A stretch of 64,000 nucleotides of DNA from Umbribacter vaginalis (GCA_001552935.1 KQ959677.1:23994-87993); one strand, 5' to 3'. Positions 9,901 to 18,677 are shown, numbered from the stretch's first letter. Program-made: numbers and translations. Notes: generated by a model not told the origin, from the letters alone.

Positions 9901-10203
9901 GACGGAGAGATCGTATGCGATTATCTGAATCCAAAAAAGATGCTGGATACGGTGCGACTGCTCTGCCGTGGAAAGAAAGAGTCGATACTTTCTCTGTGCA
10001 GGAAGTTTAACGAAGAAACTAACGACGGCAGAGATATGCAGGAAGTATCGGATCTTCTTAATGATGCAATCAATTCCATCATCGACGTAAAGGAAGACAG
10101 CGATATCGACAGCCTGTTCTCCGCCGGGGGAACCTCGGCGCTGATGTCGGATATCAGCGGTCTGGAGGATTTTGAGCTGATCTGTTTCCTGGTAATCAAG
10201 TAA
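6973..10203 (+). CDS. SNF2-type superfamily 2 helicase of a restriction/defence operon
   Basis: 1076 residues. The first ~240 residues (KVSIAAACFSMYAY near 24) look like a phospholipase-D-like or other non-helicase domain. The SNF2 core follows: Walker A GLGKT (274-278), DESH at 360-363, motif III LSATPVNN, and motif VI QRFGRIDRIG (816-825). The extra acidic insertion near 620-650 is family-like. It is the first gene of a five-gene operon ending with type III Mod and Res, so it probably translocates on or remodels DNA during restriction. SNF2 helicases beside methylases also occur in DISARM-like systems, but drmB (DUF1998) is absent here. Confidence 0.85.
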   Translation: MKILDNVTEIVRDDMESTIKRGSKVSIAAACFSMYAYSVLKKELETVDEFRFIFTSPTFVTEKVEKQKREFYIPRLSREQSLYGTEFEIKLRNEMTQKAIAQECVDWIRRKARFKSNTTGENMGGFMTVAAPSEDVAYMPINGFTTVDIGCERGNNSYNMVNRMEAPFSTEYMQLFESLWNDRGKLQDVTDVIVENISLAYNENSPEFIYFMMLYNVFNEFLDDISEDVLPNEATGFKQSKIWNTLYDFQKDAVLAIINKLEKYNGCILADSVGLGKTFTALAVIKYYENRNKTVLVLCPKKLSENWNTYKDNYVNNPIASDRLNYDVLFHTDLSRSGGTSNGLDLERLNWGNYDLVVIDESHNFRNGTGTHANTRENRYVKLMDKVIRAGVKTKVLMLSATPVNNRFVDLQNQLAIAYEGNSDFINEKLDTSKPIDAIFRQAQKAFNAWSKLEPEARTTDALLRTLDFDFFEVLDSVTIARSRRHIEKYYDTAEIGKFPTRMKPISLRPSMTDLNSTINYNQIYEQLMLLTLCIYTPSNYIFPSKLSKYIDLTHNKGNNLTQRGREQGIQRLMSINLLKRLESSVYSFNLTLSRILALIRSTINAINDFEKYGAADIDMTEVSEGDFDMEDGNTDFFTVGKKIKIELADMDYKTWRTELQADADTLELLTLMVAEITPEHDLKLQALLHLLEDKMHNPINEGNKKVLIFSAFSDTAEYLYDQVSAYMKKNYGLNTAVITGTIDGRTTIKGLKATLNNMLTCFSPISKSRDVLMPGSTMEIDVLIATDCISEGQNLQDCDYLVNYDIHWNPVRIIQRFGRIDRIGSRNHHIQLVNFWPDMTLDDYINLKPRVETRMKISIMTSTGDDDLINPEEKGDLEYRKQQLKRLQEEVVDIEDMASSISIMDLGLNEFRLDLLEYIKTHDDLNKKPKGLHAVVPADEENPEGVIFVLKNINNSVNIDNHNRIHPFYMVYIGADGEIVCDYLNPKKMLDTVRLLCRGKKESILSLCRKFNEETNDGRDMQEVSDLLNDAINSIIDVKEDSDIDSLFSAGGTSALMSDISGLEDFELICFLVIK

Positions 10204-10216
10204 GGAGGAGTTGCCC

Positions 10217-10867
10217 ATGCTGGGACTTCCTAAGACGACGAAGTTCAACAAGCAGTTTCCAAAGCAGAAATTTTATGGGAAACTGAACGTAACGCCGACA
10301 CTCAAGCGAGTGTTTATAGACCAAATCAAGGTCATCTACTGGAGAAACAAGATCGCAACCACTACTGTGAATCTGGCTGCGGGTGAAACGGTGACAGAGA
10401 TTGAAGTTTTTGAAATAAAACTATCTGCTCCACAGCTGGATGTTGCCGTTCTGAAGCAGATTGACAAGGAAATTCCGTATCACATTCTTTTTCTGCTGGA
10501 ATATGAAGGGAAGTATCAGGCGTGGACAGCATACAAAGAGGCTGCAGTCACCGGCTCAAATGCTTTTAAGGTTGGCACCTACTACCACACGGACTGGCTG
10601 CCGGAAGGCGAGCTGCCGCTGAAGGTAGACGGACTGAACATCGATAAGGTTTACGAGAATTTTGTGAGGCAGATTGCCGGTGATGCCCTTCAGACGGACA
10701 GCGAGGAATCTCTCAAGGAATCCGTTGAGAAAGATGAACGGCGGCGACAACTGCAGAAGCAGATAGCATCTTTGCAGACAAAGGTTTGGAAAGAAAAGCA
10801 GCTGAATAAACAGGTGCAGCTGAACGGAGAGTTGAAGAAACTGAGAAAAGTACTGGAGGATTTGTAA
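10217..10867 (+). CDS. DUF4391 domain protein
   Basis: 216 residues, starting at the ATG 13 bases after the helicase stop, with AAGGAGGAG upstream. It matches the DUF4391 pattern I know from restriction loci: a basic N-terminus (PKTTKFNKQFPKQKFYGK), a conserved DQIKVIYWRNKI segment, then EIEVFEIKL and a C-terminal charged coiled-coil (about 165-216). DUF4391 proteins are usually encoded next to SNF2 helicases and type III Mod genes; their activity is unknown to me. It probably is a structural or targeting subunit. Confidence 0.75.
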   Translation: MLGLPKTTKFNKQFPKQKFYGKLNVTPTLKRVFIDQIKVIYWRNKIATTTVNLAAGETVTEIEVFEIKLSAPQLDVAVLKQIDKEIPYHILFLLEYEGKYQAWTAYKEAAVTGSNAFKVGTYYHTDWLPEGELPLKVDGLNIDKVYENFVRQIAGDALQTDSEESLKESVEKDERRRQLQKQIASLQTKVWKEKQLNKQVQLNGELKKLRKVLEDL

Positions 10868-11337
10868 TGGACGATAAGTTTCAACCTATTGTTCTCAATA
10901 GCCAGCTAGGACAGACGATGGAGAAGTTTAAGAATGTGGAATTGACGCCGTTTACCACGCCAAACCTATATCCCGAATTTGAGATGCCGGAGTTACCGGA
11001 ATTCGAGGCGATTCCGCTTGCGGAACACATTGAGAGAACAGAGGAATATCAACAGCAGAGCCTTGAAATGCTGAAGTCTATAAATCAGAACACGGCAAAC
11101 CTATATACGCTCGTAGATTTGATCAGCAAGTCAAATGAAAAACAAGATGAGGTGCTGAGTTTGATATCTGAAATTTTGACTATTGCGAAAGCAAAGGAAA
11201 AAAGAGAGGCCGAGTCTATTTTCAAGAGGGTAATGACAAAGATCAATGATACCGTTGAGACTGCCGATTCTACGATTAAATTGGTTTGCTGGGCTACTGA
11301 AATTTATAACATGGTACTCACCATGCTGCCGAATTAA
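10867..11337 (+). CDS. Unknown coiled-coil protein in the defence operon
   Basis: 156 residues, start codon overlapping the DUF4391 stop by one base (TAATG), so it is translationally coupled. No family is recognised. The N-terminus is rich in Pro, Glu and Phe (EFEMPELPEFEAIP near 37-50); residues about 55-115 look like a long amphipathic coiled-coil; the C-terminus (about 135-154) is hydrophobic and could be a membrane or protein-contact helix. It is a small accessory protein of the operon, possibly a partner of helicase or Mod. Confidence 0.7.
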   Translation: MDDKFQPIVLNSQLGQTMEKFKNVELTPFTTPNLYPEFEMPELPEFEAIPLAEHIERTEEYQQQSLEMLKSINQNTANLYTLVDLISKSNEKQDEVLSLISEILTIAKAKEKREAESIFKRVMTKINDTVETADSTIKLVCWATEIYNMVLTMLPN

Positions 11338-11351
11338 GGAGGAACATAGAA

Positions 11352-13289
11352 GTGGAAAAGATGAGAATGGAGTCGATTGATATGACCGAGAAGAACATCG
11401 ACAGGATTGCGGCTCTGTTTCCAAATTGCATCACCGAGGCTTTAGATGAGGAGCACAGCACTCCAGACCACAAGGTCTACAAGAAGGCTGTGAATTTTGA
11501 TATGCTCCGTCAGATGCTTTCTGCGGATGTAGTTGAAGGCGATGAGGCGTATGAATTCACATGGGTTGGTAAGAAGGCCGCTATTGTGGAGGCTAATAAG
11601 CCTATACGAAAGACCCTGCGTCCGTGTAAGGAAGAAAGTGTGAATTGGGATACTACGGAGAATCTCTATATCGAAGGCGATAATCTTGATGTACTCAAGC
11701 TCTTGCAGGAGAGCTATCTTGGCAAAGTTAAGATGATATATATCGACCCACCTTATAACACAGGGCATGACTTCGTTTATCCGGATTCTTTTATTATGGA
11801 CAACGAAGAATATAACGAAGGTACTGGTTATTTTGACGAAGATGGAAATGTTAATTTCAAAAGAGAAAATTCTGTAACTGCTGGCAAATATCATTCGGAT
11901 TGGTGCTCAATGATTTATTCCAGATTGTTGTTGGCGAGAAATTTATTGACAGAGGATGGAGTTATTTTTATCTCTATTGACGACAATGAACAGGAAAATT
12001 TGAAGAAAATATGTGATGAGATTTTTAGCCGTGATAATTATGTTGCTGAATTAATTTGGGATTTGGGAACTGGGACAACCGCTGGACATTTTACAAGAGG
12101 TCATGAATATATTCTCTGCTATACTAAGAATAAAAATAATTTACCAAATTTTAAAAATTATAATTCAGGAGAAAGTATTGTCCATGGTGCACTAAAGAAG
12201 ATTTCATATAAAAATCCCGCTGTTGAAATCACCTTCCCTGCTGGATTTGAGTATGAGGGAACTAATGCAGTATTCACAGGGGAGCTTGGCGATTCAGAAA
12301 AAGAATATATTCTTTCCGATAAAATGGAATTTAAGGATGGCAAGTTGGTGAATCCAACAACTATACGCGCCGGCTTTGCCATGAGAAAACAAGTAGAGGA
12401 TTTTATAGCTGGCAGAGAGGTTTTTGACACTAAAGGACAACGCGTAAAGAGATTCTATTTTAACTCAAAGGGAATTCTTTTTTATGAAAAAGAAAAAACC
12501 ATAATTAATCCAAGGACAGTTTTAACGGGCATAGCTAATACAAAAATGGGAACTACGGAATTAGGCAACTTGTTTGATAACAAATTTTTTGATTTCCCAA
12601 AGCCATCGGTAATAATTGGCTATTTGGTTAGATTGGTAACTAATGAGAATTCAATAATTCTTGACTTCTTCTCCGGTTCTGCCACAACTGCCCACGCTGT
12701 TATGCAGCTCAACGCCGAGGACTGCGGACACCGCAAGTTCATTATGGTGCAGCTCCCCGAAAAGTGCGACGAGCAGAGCGAAGCCCATAAAGCTGGCTAC
12801 AAGACCATCTGCGAGATTGGCAAAGAACGTATCCGTCGTGCCGCAAAGAAAATTACTGACGAAAATCCGTCCGCTACCTTTGACGGTGGCTTTCGTGTGT
12901 TCAAACTGGATGATTCCAACATGAACGACGTGTACTATTCAGCTGGAGAATATACTCAGGGTTTATTGTCTATGCTGGAGTCCAATGTTAAGGAAGACCG
13001 CACCGATCTCGATCTGCTCTTCGGTTGTCTGCTTGAGTGGGGCTTACCTCTGTCAATGCCCTATACATCAGAACAGATTGAAGGATGTACTGTTCATACC
13101 TATAACAAGGGCGACCTGATCGCCTGCTTTGACGAAAACATTCCAGATTCGGTTATCAAGGAAATCGCTAAACGTCAGCCGTTGCGTGCTGTATTCCGTG
13201 ACAGCAGCTTCAATGGAAGTCCAGCCAAGATTAACGTGGGTGAGATTTTCAAAATGCTTGCACCGGATACAAGGGTCAAAGTGATTTAA
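11352..13289 (+). CDS. Type III DNA methyltransferase (Mod)
   Basis: 645 residues, GTG start with AGGAGGAAC upstream, 14 bases after the previous gene. The catalytic DPPY is at 132-135 (IDPPYNTGHD) and the SAM-binding FSGSATTAHAV follows near 440, the beta-class order of type III Mod proteins and adenine N6 methyltransferases. The region between them holds the target-recognition domain. DNA of that middle part (about 11800-12650) is visibly richer in A and T than both ends of the same gene, as if it was exchanged. It pairs with the Res gene 15 bases downstream. Confidence 0.9.
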   Translation: MEKMRMESIDMTEKNIDRIAALFPNCITEALDEEHSTPDHKVYKKAVNFDMLRQMLSADVVEGDEAYEFTWVGKKAAIVEANKPIRKTLRPCKEESVNWDTTENLYIEGDNLDVLKLLQESYLGKVKMIYIDPPYNTGHDFVYPDSFIMDNEEYNEGTGYFDEDGNVNFKRENSVTAGKYHSDWCSMIYSRLLLARNLLTEDGVIFISIDDNEQENLKKICDEIFSRDNYVAELIWDLGTGTTAGHFTRGHEYILCYTKNKNNLPNFKNYNSGESIVHGALKKISYKNPAVEITFPAGFEYEGTNAVFTGELGDSEKEYILSDKMEFKDGKLVNPTTIRAGFAMRKQVEDFIAGREVFDTKGQRVKRFYFNSKGILFYEKEKTIINPRTVLTGIANTKMGTTELGNLFDNKFFDFPKPSVIIGYLVRLVTNENSIILDFFSGSATTAHAVMQLNAEDCGHRKFIMVQLPEKCDEQSEAHKAGYKTICEIGKERIRRAAKKITDENPSATFDGGFRVFKLDDSNMNDVYYSAGEYTQGLLSMLESNVKEDRTDLDLLFGCLLEWGLPLSMPYTSEQIEGCTVHTYNKGDLIACFDENIPDSVIKEIAKRQPLRAVFRDSSFNGSPAKINVGEIFKMLAPDTRVKVI

Positions 13290-13304
13290 GGAGGTGGCAT
13301 CCGC

Positions 13305-16300
13305 ATGAGGATACAATACAAGCATCAAAAATTCCAAGCTGATGCTGCCAAGGCAGTCGTGGATGTATTTGCTGGCCAGCCTTATTTGACACCCACCTAC
13401 ATGATGGATCGCGGCACTGGGACATACCAGATTAATTTCAACGAGGAAGAGGATTATACCGGTTGGAGCAATCACCGAATTATTCCAGAACTGGATGATC
13501 AGCGCATTCTGGAGCATCTTCAGAAGATTCAGCGTGCGAATCAGATCCAGCCTTCATCGAAGCTGGAAGGACGCAGTGATGGCTATAACCTGACCATTGA
13601 AATGGAGACAGGTGTCGGCAAAACCTATACTTACATCAAGACAATGTATGAACTAAATAGCGCCTATGGATGGAGCAAGTTCATTATTGTGGTGCCCAGC
13701 ATCGCAATCCGGGAGGGTGTTTACAAGTCCTTACAGATGACACAGGAGCACTTCGCAGAGGAGTACGGAAAGAAGATCCGCTTTTTTATTTACAATTCCG
13801 CGCAGCTTACGGAGATTGACCGCTTTGCTTCCGATAGCTCCATCAATGTTATGATTATCAATTCGCAGGCATTCAATGCCAAGGGCAAAGACGCAAGGCG
13901 TATTTATATGAAGCTGGACGAGTTCCGCTCCCGCAGGCCGATTGACATCATTGCGAAAACGAATCCGATCCTGGTAATCGATGAGCCGCAGTCTGTGGAA
14001 GGTAAGCAGACAAAGGAGCGCCTGAAGGAATTCCAGCCGCTGCTGACTCTACGTTATTCCGCTACGCACAAATCGGATAGCATTTACAACATGGTCTACC
14101 GTCTAGATGCGATGGAGGCTTACAACAAGCGGCTGGTAAAAAAGATCGCTGTTAAAGGCATCACCGAAACCGGAACCACAGCTACCACCAGCTATCTCTA
14201 TCTGGAAGACCTGAATCTTTCCAAGGGTGATCCTACTGCTACGCTGCAGTTTGAGGTCAAAATGGCCAGCGGAACACTGAAGAAAAAGAGCCGCGTCGTG
14301 AAAATCGGAGATAATCTCTACGACTATTCCGGCGGGCTGGAAGAATATAAAAACGGTTTTGTGGTAAAACAGATCGATGGCCGGGACAACTCCGTTGAGT
14401 TCCTGAACGGTATCAAGATTTATGCCGGTGACGTGATGGGTGCGGTCGATGAAGACCAGCTGCGTCGCATTCAGATCAGAGAGACAATCCTGTCGCACAT
14501 TCAGAGGGAAAGAGAGCTCTTTTATAAAGGCATCAAGGTGTTGTCGCTGTTCTTTATCGATGAAGTTGCAAACTATAGAGAGTACGATGCAGCCGGACAG
14601 CCTGCAAACGGAAAGTACGCCAGAATGTTTGAAGAGGAGTACGAGGATATCGTCGGAAACCTTCAACTTTCTATTGGCGAGGATGAATACATCAAATACC
14701 TGAAGTGCATAAAGGCTTCCAAGACGCATGCGGGATATTTCTCAATTGATAAGAAGGGCAAGATGATAAACTCTAAGGTTGGTCGTAAAGAGACAACCTC
14801 GGATGACGTAGATGCCTATGATTTGATTATGAAAAACAAGGAATTGCTCCTTGATCGCGATCCGAAGAAGTCGCCGGTGCGCTTTATCTTTTCACACTCT
14901 GCATTGCGCGAAGGCTGGGACAATCCCAATGTGTTTCAGATTTGTACGCTGAAGCAGTCCAGCAGCGACGTTCGCAAGCGTCAGGAAGTAGGACGTGGTC
15001 TGCGCCTTTGCGTTAATCAGGACGGTGAGCGTATGGATACTAATGCGCTCGGAAACGATGTTCATAACGTGAATATTCTAACGGTTATCGCCAGCGAGAG
15101 CTATGATTCCTTCGCTAAAGGGCTGCAAACTGAAATGGCAGATGCCGTTGCTGACAGACCGCGCGCAGTTACGGTTGACCTGTTTGTCGGCAAGGTTATC
15201 GAGGACGATAAGGGTAACGAGCAGGTTATCGATCAGGATACTGCCTTGTCGATCCAATATTATATGATCGTCAACGGCTATATCGACTGCAAGGGCGTTC
15301 TGACTGATAAATATTACGAGGATAAAGCAAATGGAGAAATCAAGGTTGCAGAAGAAGTTGTTGACTATGCCGCGTCGGTGATTGAGATTGTCGATTCCAC
15401 CTATGATAGCCGCAGTATGCAGCCTGAGAATGCCCGCAGCAATAACGTCGAGCTTCTGGTGGATGAGGACAAGCTTGCAATGCCGGAGTTTAAAGCTTTG
15501 TGGTCGAGGATCAATTCCAAGTCTGTCTACGTGGTTAACTTTGATACCGATGAGCTTATTAGGAAGTCTATTGCTTCCCTCGATGCCAAGCTACACGTTT
15601 CAAAGATTTACTTCCGGGTTGAATCTGGAGCAATGGCTACCATCAAATCAAAGGAAGAGCTGGTCTCTGGAGCTTCCTTCGTAAAGGAAGAGTCTGCCAG
15701 CTATGGTGCGACCATCACGGCAAACTCAAATGTAAAATATGACCTCATAGGCAAGCTGGTGGATGAGACTGGTCTTACCCGTAAAGCGGTTATCGCAATC
15801 CTTCAGGGAGTTAAACCGTGCGTGTTTAACCAGTTTAAGGACAATCCGGAAGAATTCATTACCAAAGGCGCTGCGCTGATCAACGATGAAAAGGCCACAG
15901 CAATCATCGAGCATATTACTTACGACGTGCTGGATGAGCATTACGGCATGGATGTTTTCACCGATCCTACCATCAAAGGCAAGCTGGGCGTGAATGCCAT
16001 GAAGGCAAAGAAGCACCTGTACAATCACATCGTCTACGATTCTACCAACGAGCGCGACTTTGCTACAGACCTTGATACGAATACTGATGTTGCGGTTTAC
16101 GTGAAACTGCCGGACGGTTTCTATATTTCCACGCCGGTCGGGCACTACAATCCCGACTGGGCGATTGCTTTCTATGAGGGCACTGTCAAACATATATATT
16201 TCGTGGCGGAGACGAAAGGCTCTATGAGTTCGATGCAGCTGCGTCTGATCGAGGAGTCTAAGATTCACTGCGCAAAAGAACACTTCAAGGCTATTTCCAG

Positions 16301-16364
16301 CGGGAATGTTGTCTACGATGTGGTTGATAGCTATACGTCATTGCTGGAGAAGGTAATGAGATGA
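13305..16364 (+). CDS. Type III restriction endonuclease subunit (Res)
   Basis: 1019 residues. The helicase core has Walker A ETGVGKT (101-107), a DEPQ box in LVIDEPQSVEG, SATHKSD as motif III, and REGWDNPN plus RQEVGRGLRL as motifs V and VI. The C-terminal endonuclease is a PD-(D/E)XK type: D951 (NPDWAI) with E969 and K971 (AETKGS). All catalytic residues are present, so the nuclease looks active. With Mod it should form the classical type III ATP-dependent enzyme that cuts beside inversely oriented unmodified sites. It is the last gene of the operon. Confidence 0.92.
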   Translation: MRIQYKHQKFQADAAKAVVDVFAGQPYLTPTYMMDRGTGTYQINFNEEEDYTGWSNHRIIPELDDQRILEHLQKIQRANQIQPSSKLEGRSDGYNLTIEMETGVGKTYTYIKTMYELNSAYGWSKFIIVVPSIAIREGVYKSLQMTQEHFAEEYGKKIRFFIYNSAQLTEIDRFASDSSINVMIINSQAFNAKGKDARRIYMKLDEFRSRRPIDIIAKTNPILVIDEPQSVEGKQTKERLKEFQPLLTLRYSATHKSDSIYNMVYRLDAMEAYNKRLVKKIAVKGITETGTTATTSYLYLEDLNLSKGDPTATLQFEVKMASGTLKKKSRVVKIGDNLYDYSGGLEEYKNGFVVKQIDGRDNSVEFLNGIKIYAGDVMGAVDEDQLRRIQIRETILSHIQRERELFYKGIKVLSLFFIDEVANYREYDAAGQPANGKYARMFEEEYEDIVGNLQLSIGEDEYIKYLKCIKASKTHAGYFSIDKKGKMINSKVGRKETTSDDVDAYDLIMKNKELLLDRDPKKSPVRFIFSHSALREGWDNPNVFQICTLKQSSSDVRKRQEVGRGLRLCVNQDGERMDTNALGNDVHNVNILTVIASESYDSFAKGLQTEMADAVADRPRAVTVDLFVGKVIEDDKGNEQVIDQDTALSIQYYMIVNGYIDCKGVLTDKYYEDKANGEIKVAEEVVDYAASVIEIVDSTYDSRSMQPENARSNNVELLVDEDKLAMPEFKALWSRINSKSVYVVNFDTDELIRKSIASLDAKLHVSKIYFRVESGAMATIKSKEELVSGASFVKEESASYGATITANSNVKYDLIGKLVDETGLTRKAVIAILQGVKPCVFNQFKDNPEEFITKGAALINDEKATAIIEHITYDVLDEHYGMDVFTDPTIKGKLGVNAMKAKKHLYNHIVYDSTNERDFATDLDTNTDVAVYVKLPDGFYISTPVGHYNPDWAIAFYEGTVKHIYFVAETKGSMSSMQLRLIEESKIHCAKEHFKAISSGNVVYDVVDSYTSLLEKVMR

Positions 16365-16469
16365 TTTTAGAGGCTGATTCTATATAGCTTGTAATTAAGC
16401 CATTTTAGAAAATTTTGCTACTATCGAAGATCGCAGTTTCACCGCTCTCCGTGCGCCGCACCATTTTTC

Positions 16470-16501
16470 GGATAAAACTCCCACACGGGGGAGTTTTATC
16501 C
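16470..16501. terminator. 13-bp perfect hairpin between Res and DinD genes
   Basis: GGATAAAACTCCC (16470-16482) and GGGAGTTTTATCC (16489-16501) are perfect inverted arms around a 6-base loop. It lies between two convergent transcription units and could end both, although neither side has a clean U-tract. Confidence 0.5.
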
Positions 16502-16612
16502 CCATTCAATAATTACCATGGCGTATTTGTTTCTTTAATTTTATATCAGTATCTTTTAAGCTTCTGTTTTTAGCTATTTTTATGCCTGTTTATTATAGTT
16601 TTTGAGATTTTC

Positions 16613-16629
16613 AGTATCGAAACAGTATC
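16613..16629 (+). repeat. AGTATC direct repeat, copy 1 (possible recombinase site)
   Basis: AGTATCGAAACAGTATC gives two AGTATC hexamers 11 bases apart, followed by an inverted GATACT at 16635-16640. A near copy (AGTATCAAAATAGTATC) occurs at 20398-20414 and a degenerate one at 20218-20234. Two of the three lie near the guaA-type cores. The gap 16365-16671 holds nothing else besides the hairpin at 16470. Confidence 0.5.
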
Positions 16630-16671
16630 AATGGTGATACTACAATATGAATGATTTTTTGCGGGCAAAAG

Positions 16672-17532
16672 TTATTCATCCAACATCAATTTGCCCTTTT
16701 TCGCTTTATCTTTTAAACGCTTCATTTGTTCTTTTTCTATCTGTTGAATACTTTTCTCTGGAACAGGTAAATCTTCCGGCATAGTGCCACCGATTTTTTT
16801 AATAGCACTTCTTACTTCTTTTCCTACTGAGTAGTGAACTTTTGTTGCTGCTTCTGTACCTTCAACTTTGTCTTTCCTTAACTTTTCTTCCGTTTGGGAT
16901 ATTCTGAATAAATTAGCAATCAATTCGGTGCTTCCCATATAATCCAAAATTTTTTGTCTTGCTGTTAAGCCTTTTCTGTCATGTATATCTTCTACATCTA
17001 ATCCACCGTACAACCCCATATAGCCTGCATTCTGGAATATAGCAAATTCTTCATTTGTTATAACGCCTGCATCGTGTGCTGTTTCTACCAAAAGTTGATT
17101 CCATTGTTTTATATCACCACGAACAACAAGTCTTCTTCTATCTTCATCAAGCTGATTAAAATGGTCAGCTATTTCCTGACGATATGTTTGTATGGCGAAA
17201 TATGTTTGCCCAAGTGCGATCACTTCTTTTCTCGGATCTCCGTTTTGAACAATCAAATAGCAAGCATATCTCGTAAGCTCATAATCTCTGATAGACTTAC
17301 TTGTAGCACCTGCTTCCACGATTTTGCTGACCTCAGCAAAATCGTAGGTTACTTCATGTCCGCTATTCTCGCATGCAATCATTGCTCTATCAATGACCTT
17401 TTGAAAGTTGCGCCATTGAGAATAATCAAGCACATCAGCAAGTTCTCTTGCACTCCAATACTCACTTCCATCTTCTCTAACATACTTAATATCTTCAAAT
17501 TTCTTATATTCTTGTGCTTTTAAATTTGACAT
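16672..17532 (-). CDS. dinD: DNA damage-inducible protein D
   Basis: 286 residues from the ATG at 17532, which has GAGAGG six bases upstream. The N-terminus carries the BRO-N-like segment (KYVREDGSEYWSARELADVL) typical of DinD, then TSKSIRDYELTRYACYLI, and the C-terminal part has the DinD-specific IHDRKGLTARQKILDYMGS motif near 186-204. DinD is a LexA-regulated, RecA-filament-disrupting protein in E. coli; outside enterics it is often carried on mobile islands beside restriction systems. It is convergent with the Res gene. Confidence 0.85.
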   Translation of the reverse strand: MSNLKAQEYKKFEDIKYVREDGSEYWSARELADVLDYSQWRNFQKVIDRAMIACENSGHEVTYDFAEVSKIVEAGATSKSIRDYELTRYACYLIVQNGDPRKEVIALGQTYFAIQTYRQEIADHFNQLDEDRRRLVVRGDIKQWNQLLVETAHDAGVITNEEFAIFQNAGYMGLYGGLDVEDIHDRKGLTARQKILDYMGSTELIANLFRISQTEEKLRKDKVEGTEAATKVHYSVGKEVRSAIKKIGGTMPEDLPVPEKSIQQIEKEQMKRLKDKAKKGKLMLDE

Positions 17533-17576
17533 AAGCAACCTCTCATTATTTTTATGATATCTAACTTATATATCAA

Positions 17577-18254
17577 CTACTTTTCTTTATCTCTATAGTT
17601 TTTAATAGAATTCCCTTGTGAATCTTTCCATTCTACCCACCCATTATTAGATTTTCCAATAACTATCCAACCGGCACTTGATGGATTCATGCATACAATA
17701 TCTTCTTGCAATATATTATCTTTTATAGTCGTATTTCTTCTTATAGATGGTATATAGCCTTTTTCAGTATTGCCACACAGACTTCCTTTTAACACGGTAA
17801 ATACTCCGTCTTTAACTGTAGCCTTCCCCTCAACTTTTCCGAAATCTTTTATAGTACGATTTAATACATACTTCCCATCCGGAATAAATCCTCCATCCGC
17901 TTTAAGTTTAATCTCTTCTGTTGATTCCTTGAATACTTCTTTTTTACTTTTATCCTTAGGATAAATTTGTTTGCCATCTAAAGAAGCTAATAAGGATTTA
18001 GCAATCTCTATGTCTAATGCAAACAACTCAGTATCGGCAATTCTACTTTTACTAAAGATATCATGGATAAGTTTTTCTTTGTCATCGTATCCATCTACTT
18101 CTATAGCAAACTCCCTTTTTAATCCTGTGATATTGGCATATCCATTACTTTCTAAAACTCTCATTCTATTTTCAAATTGGTCATTTCCAGTTTTGCCAAT
18201 TTTGATAAGACCGGAAACGACTGTAGTCATTAAATATATTATTCCTTTTGCCAT
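17577..18254 (-). CDS. GIY-YIG nuclease-like protein with DUF4357 domain
   Basis: 225 residues. The N-terminal ~95 residues (IIYLMTTVVSGLIKIGKTGN) are a T5orf172-type GIY-YIG domain: the IYLM segment and the KIGKTG turn correspond to its two halves. The C-terminal part (about 120-215: DGKYVLNR, GKATVKDGVFTVLKGS, then SSAGWIVIGKSNNGWVEWK) is DUF4357, a domain common beside restriction-modification genes. AGGAG precedes the ATG. It lies upstream of dinD on the same strand with a 44-base gap and may share its transcript. Nuclease activity is not certain. Confidence 0.8.
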   Translation of the reverse strand: MAKGIIYLMTTVVSGLIKIGKTGNDQFENRMRVLESNGYANITGLKREFAIEVDGYDDKEKLIHDIFSKSRIADTELFALDIEIAKSLLASLDGKQIYPKDKSKKEVFKESTEEIKLKADGGFIPDGKYVLNRTIKDFGKVEGKATVKDGVFTVLKGSLCGNTEKGYIPSIRRNTTIKDNILQEDIVCMNPSSAGWIVIGKSNNGWVEWKDSQGNSIKNYRDKEK

Positions 18255-18293
18255 AACTAACTCCTATCACTCATTTGAATTATATATTCGTAA

Positions 18294-18677
18294 CTATTTA
18301 CTAAAAAACAGCGCTTCATCTAATCTATAAATAGCTTTTCTAAAGTAAGAATCCGCATTTCCTCTCTTATTTTTTAAAAGCTTTTTATATAACTCCAATA
18401 ATATAGATTTGTAGTAAGCTTCGTTTCCAATTATTTTTATATCATCTAAATACATAAATGACTGTAGCGACCATATTTGATGTTTTTCTTCTAAAAATTC
18501 TCTAAAAGTATTTGTAATTCTGCATATTTAATTTTTTGACTTCTGCTCCTATATCTATAGTATATGACACCAATCCAATCCTTTTATATCTGAATAGCGT
18601 TTAGGAAATATCTTTTGGTTGATTGTATAATCAACCAAAATTTTAGACTGAAGACTTATTAAGGGTTCATTAAGGGT
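18294..18677 (-). pseudogene. Frameshifted remnant of an unknown protein
   Basis: Reading the minus strand, an open frame without start codon runs from 18677 to about 18530 (SLQSKILVDYTINQKIFPKR and onward to KKLNMQ). It continues in the next frame as TNTFREFLEEKHQIWSLQSF to the stop at 18294-18296 (ending ALFFSK). One extra base near 18525 would explain the shift. The two halves join into a plausible Lys/Ile/Tyr-rich C-terminal domain of low-GC origin, like the genes to its left. Family not recognised. Confidence 0.55.
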
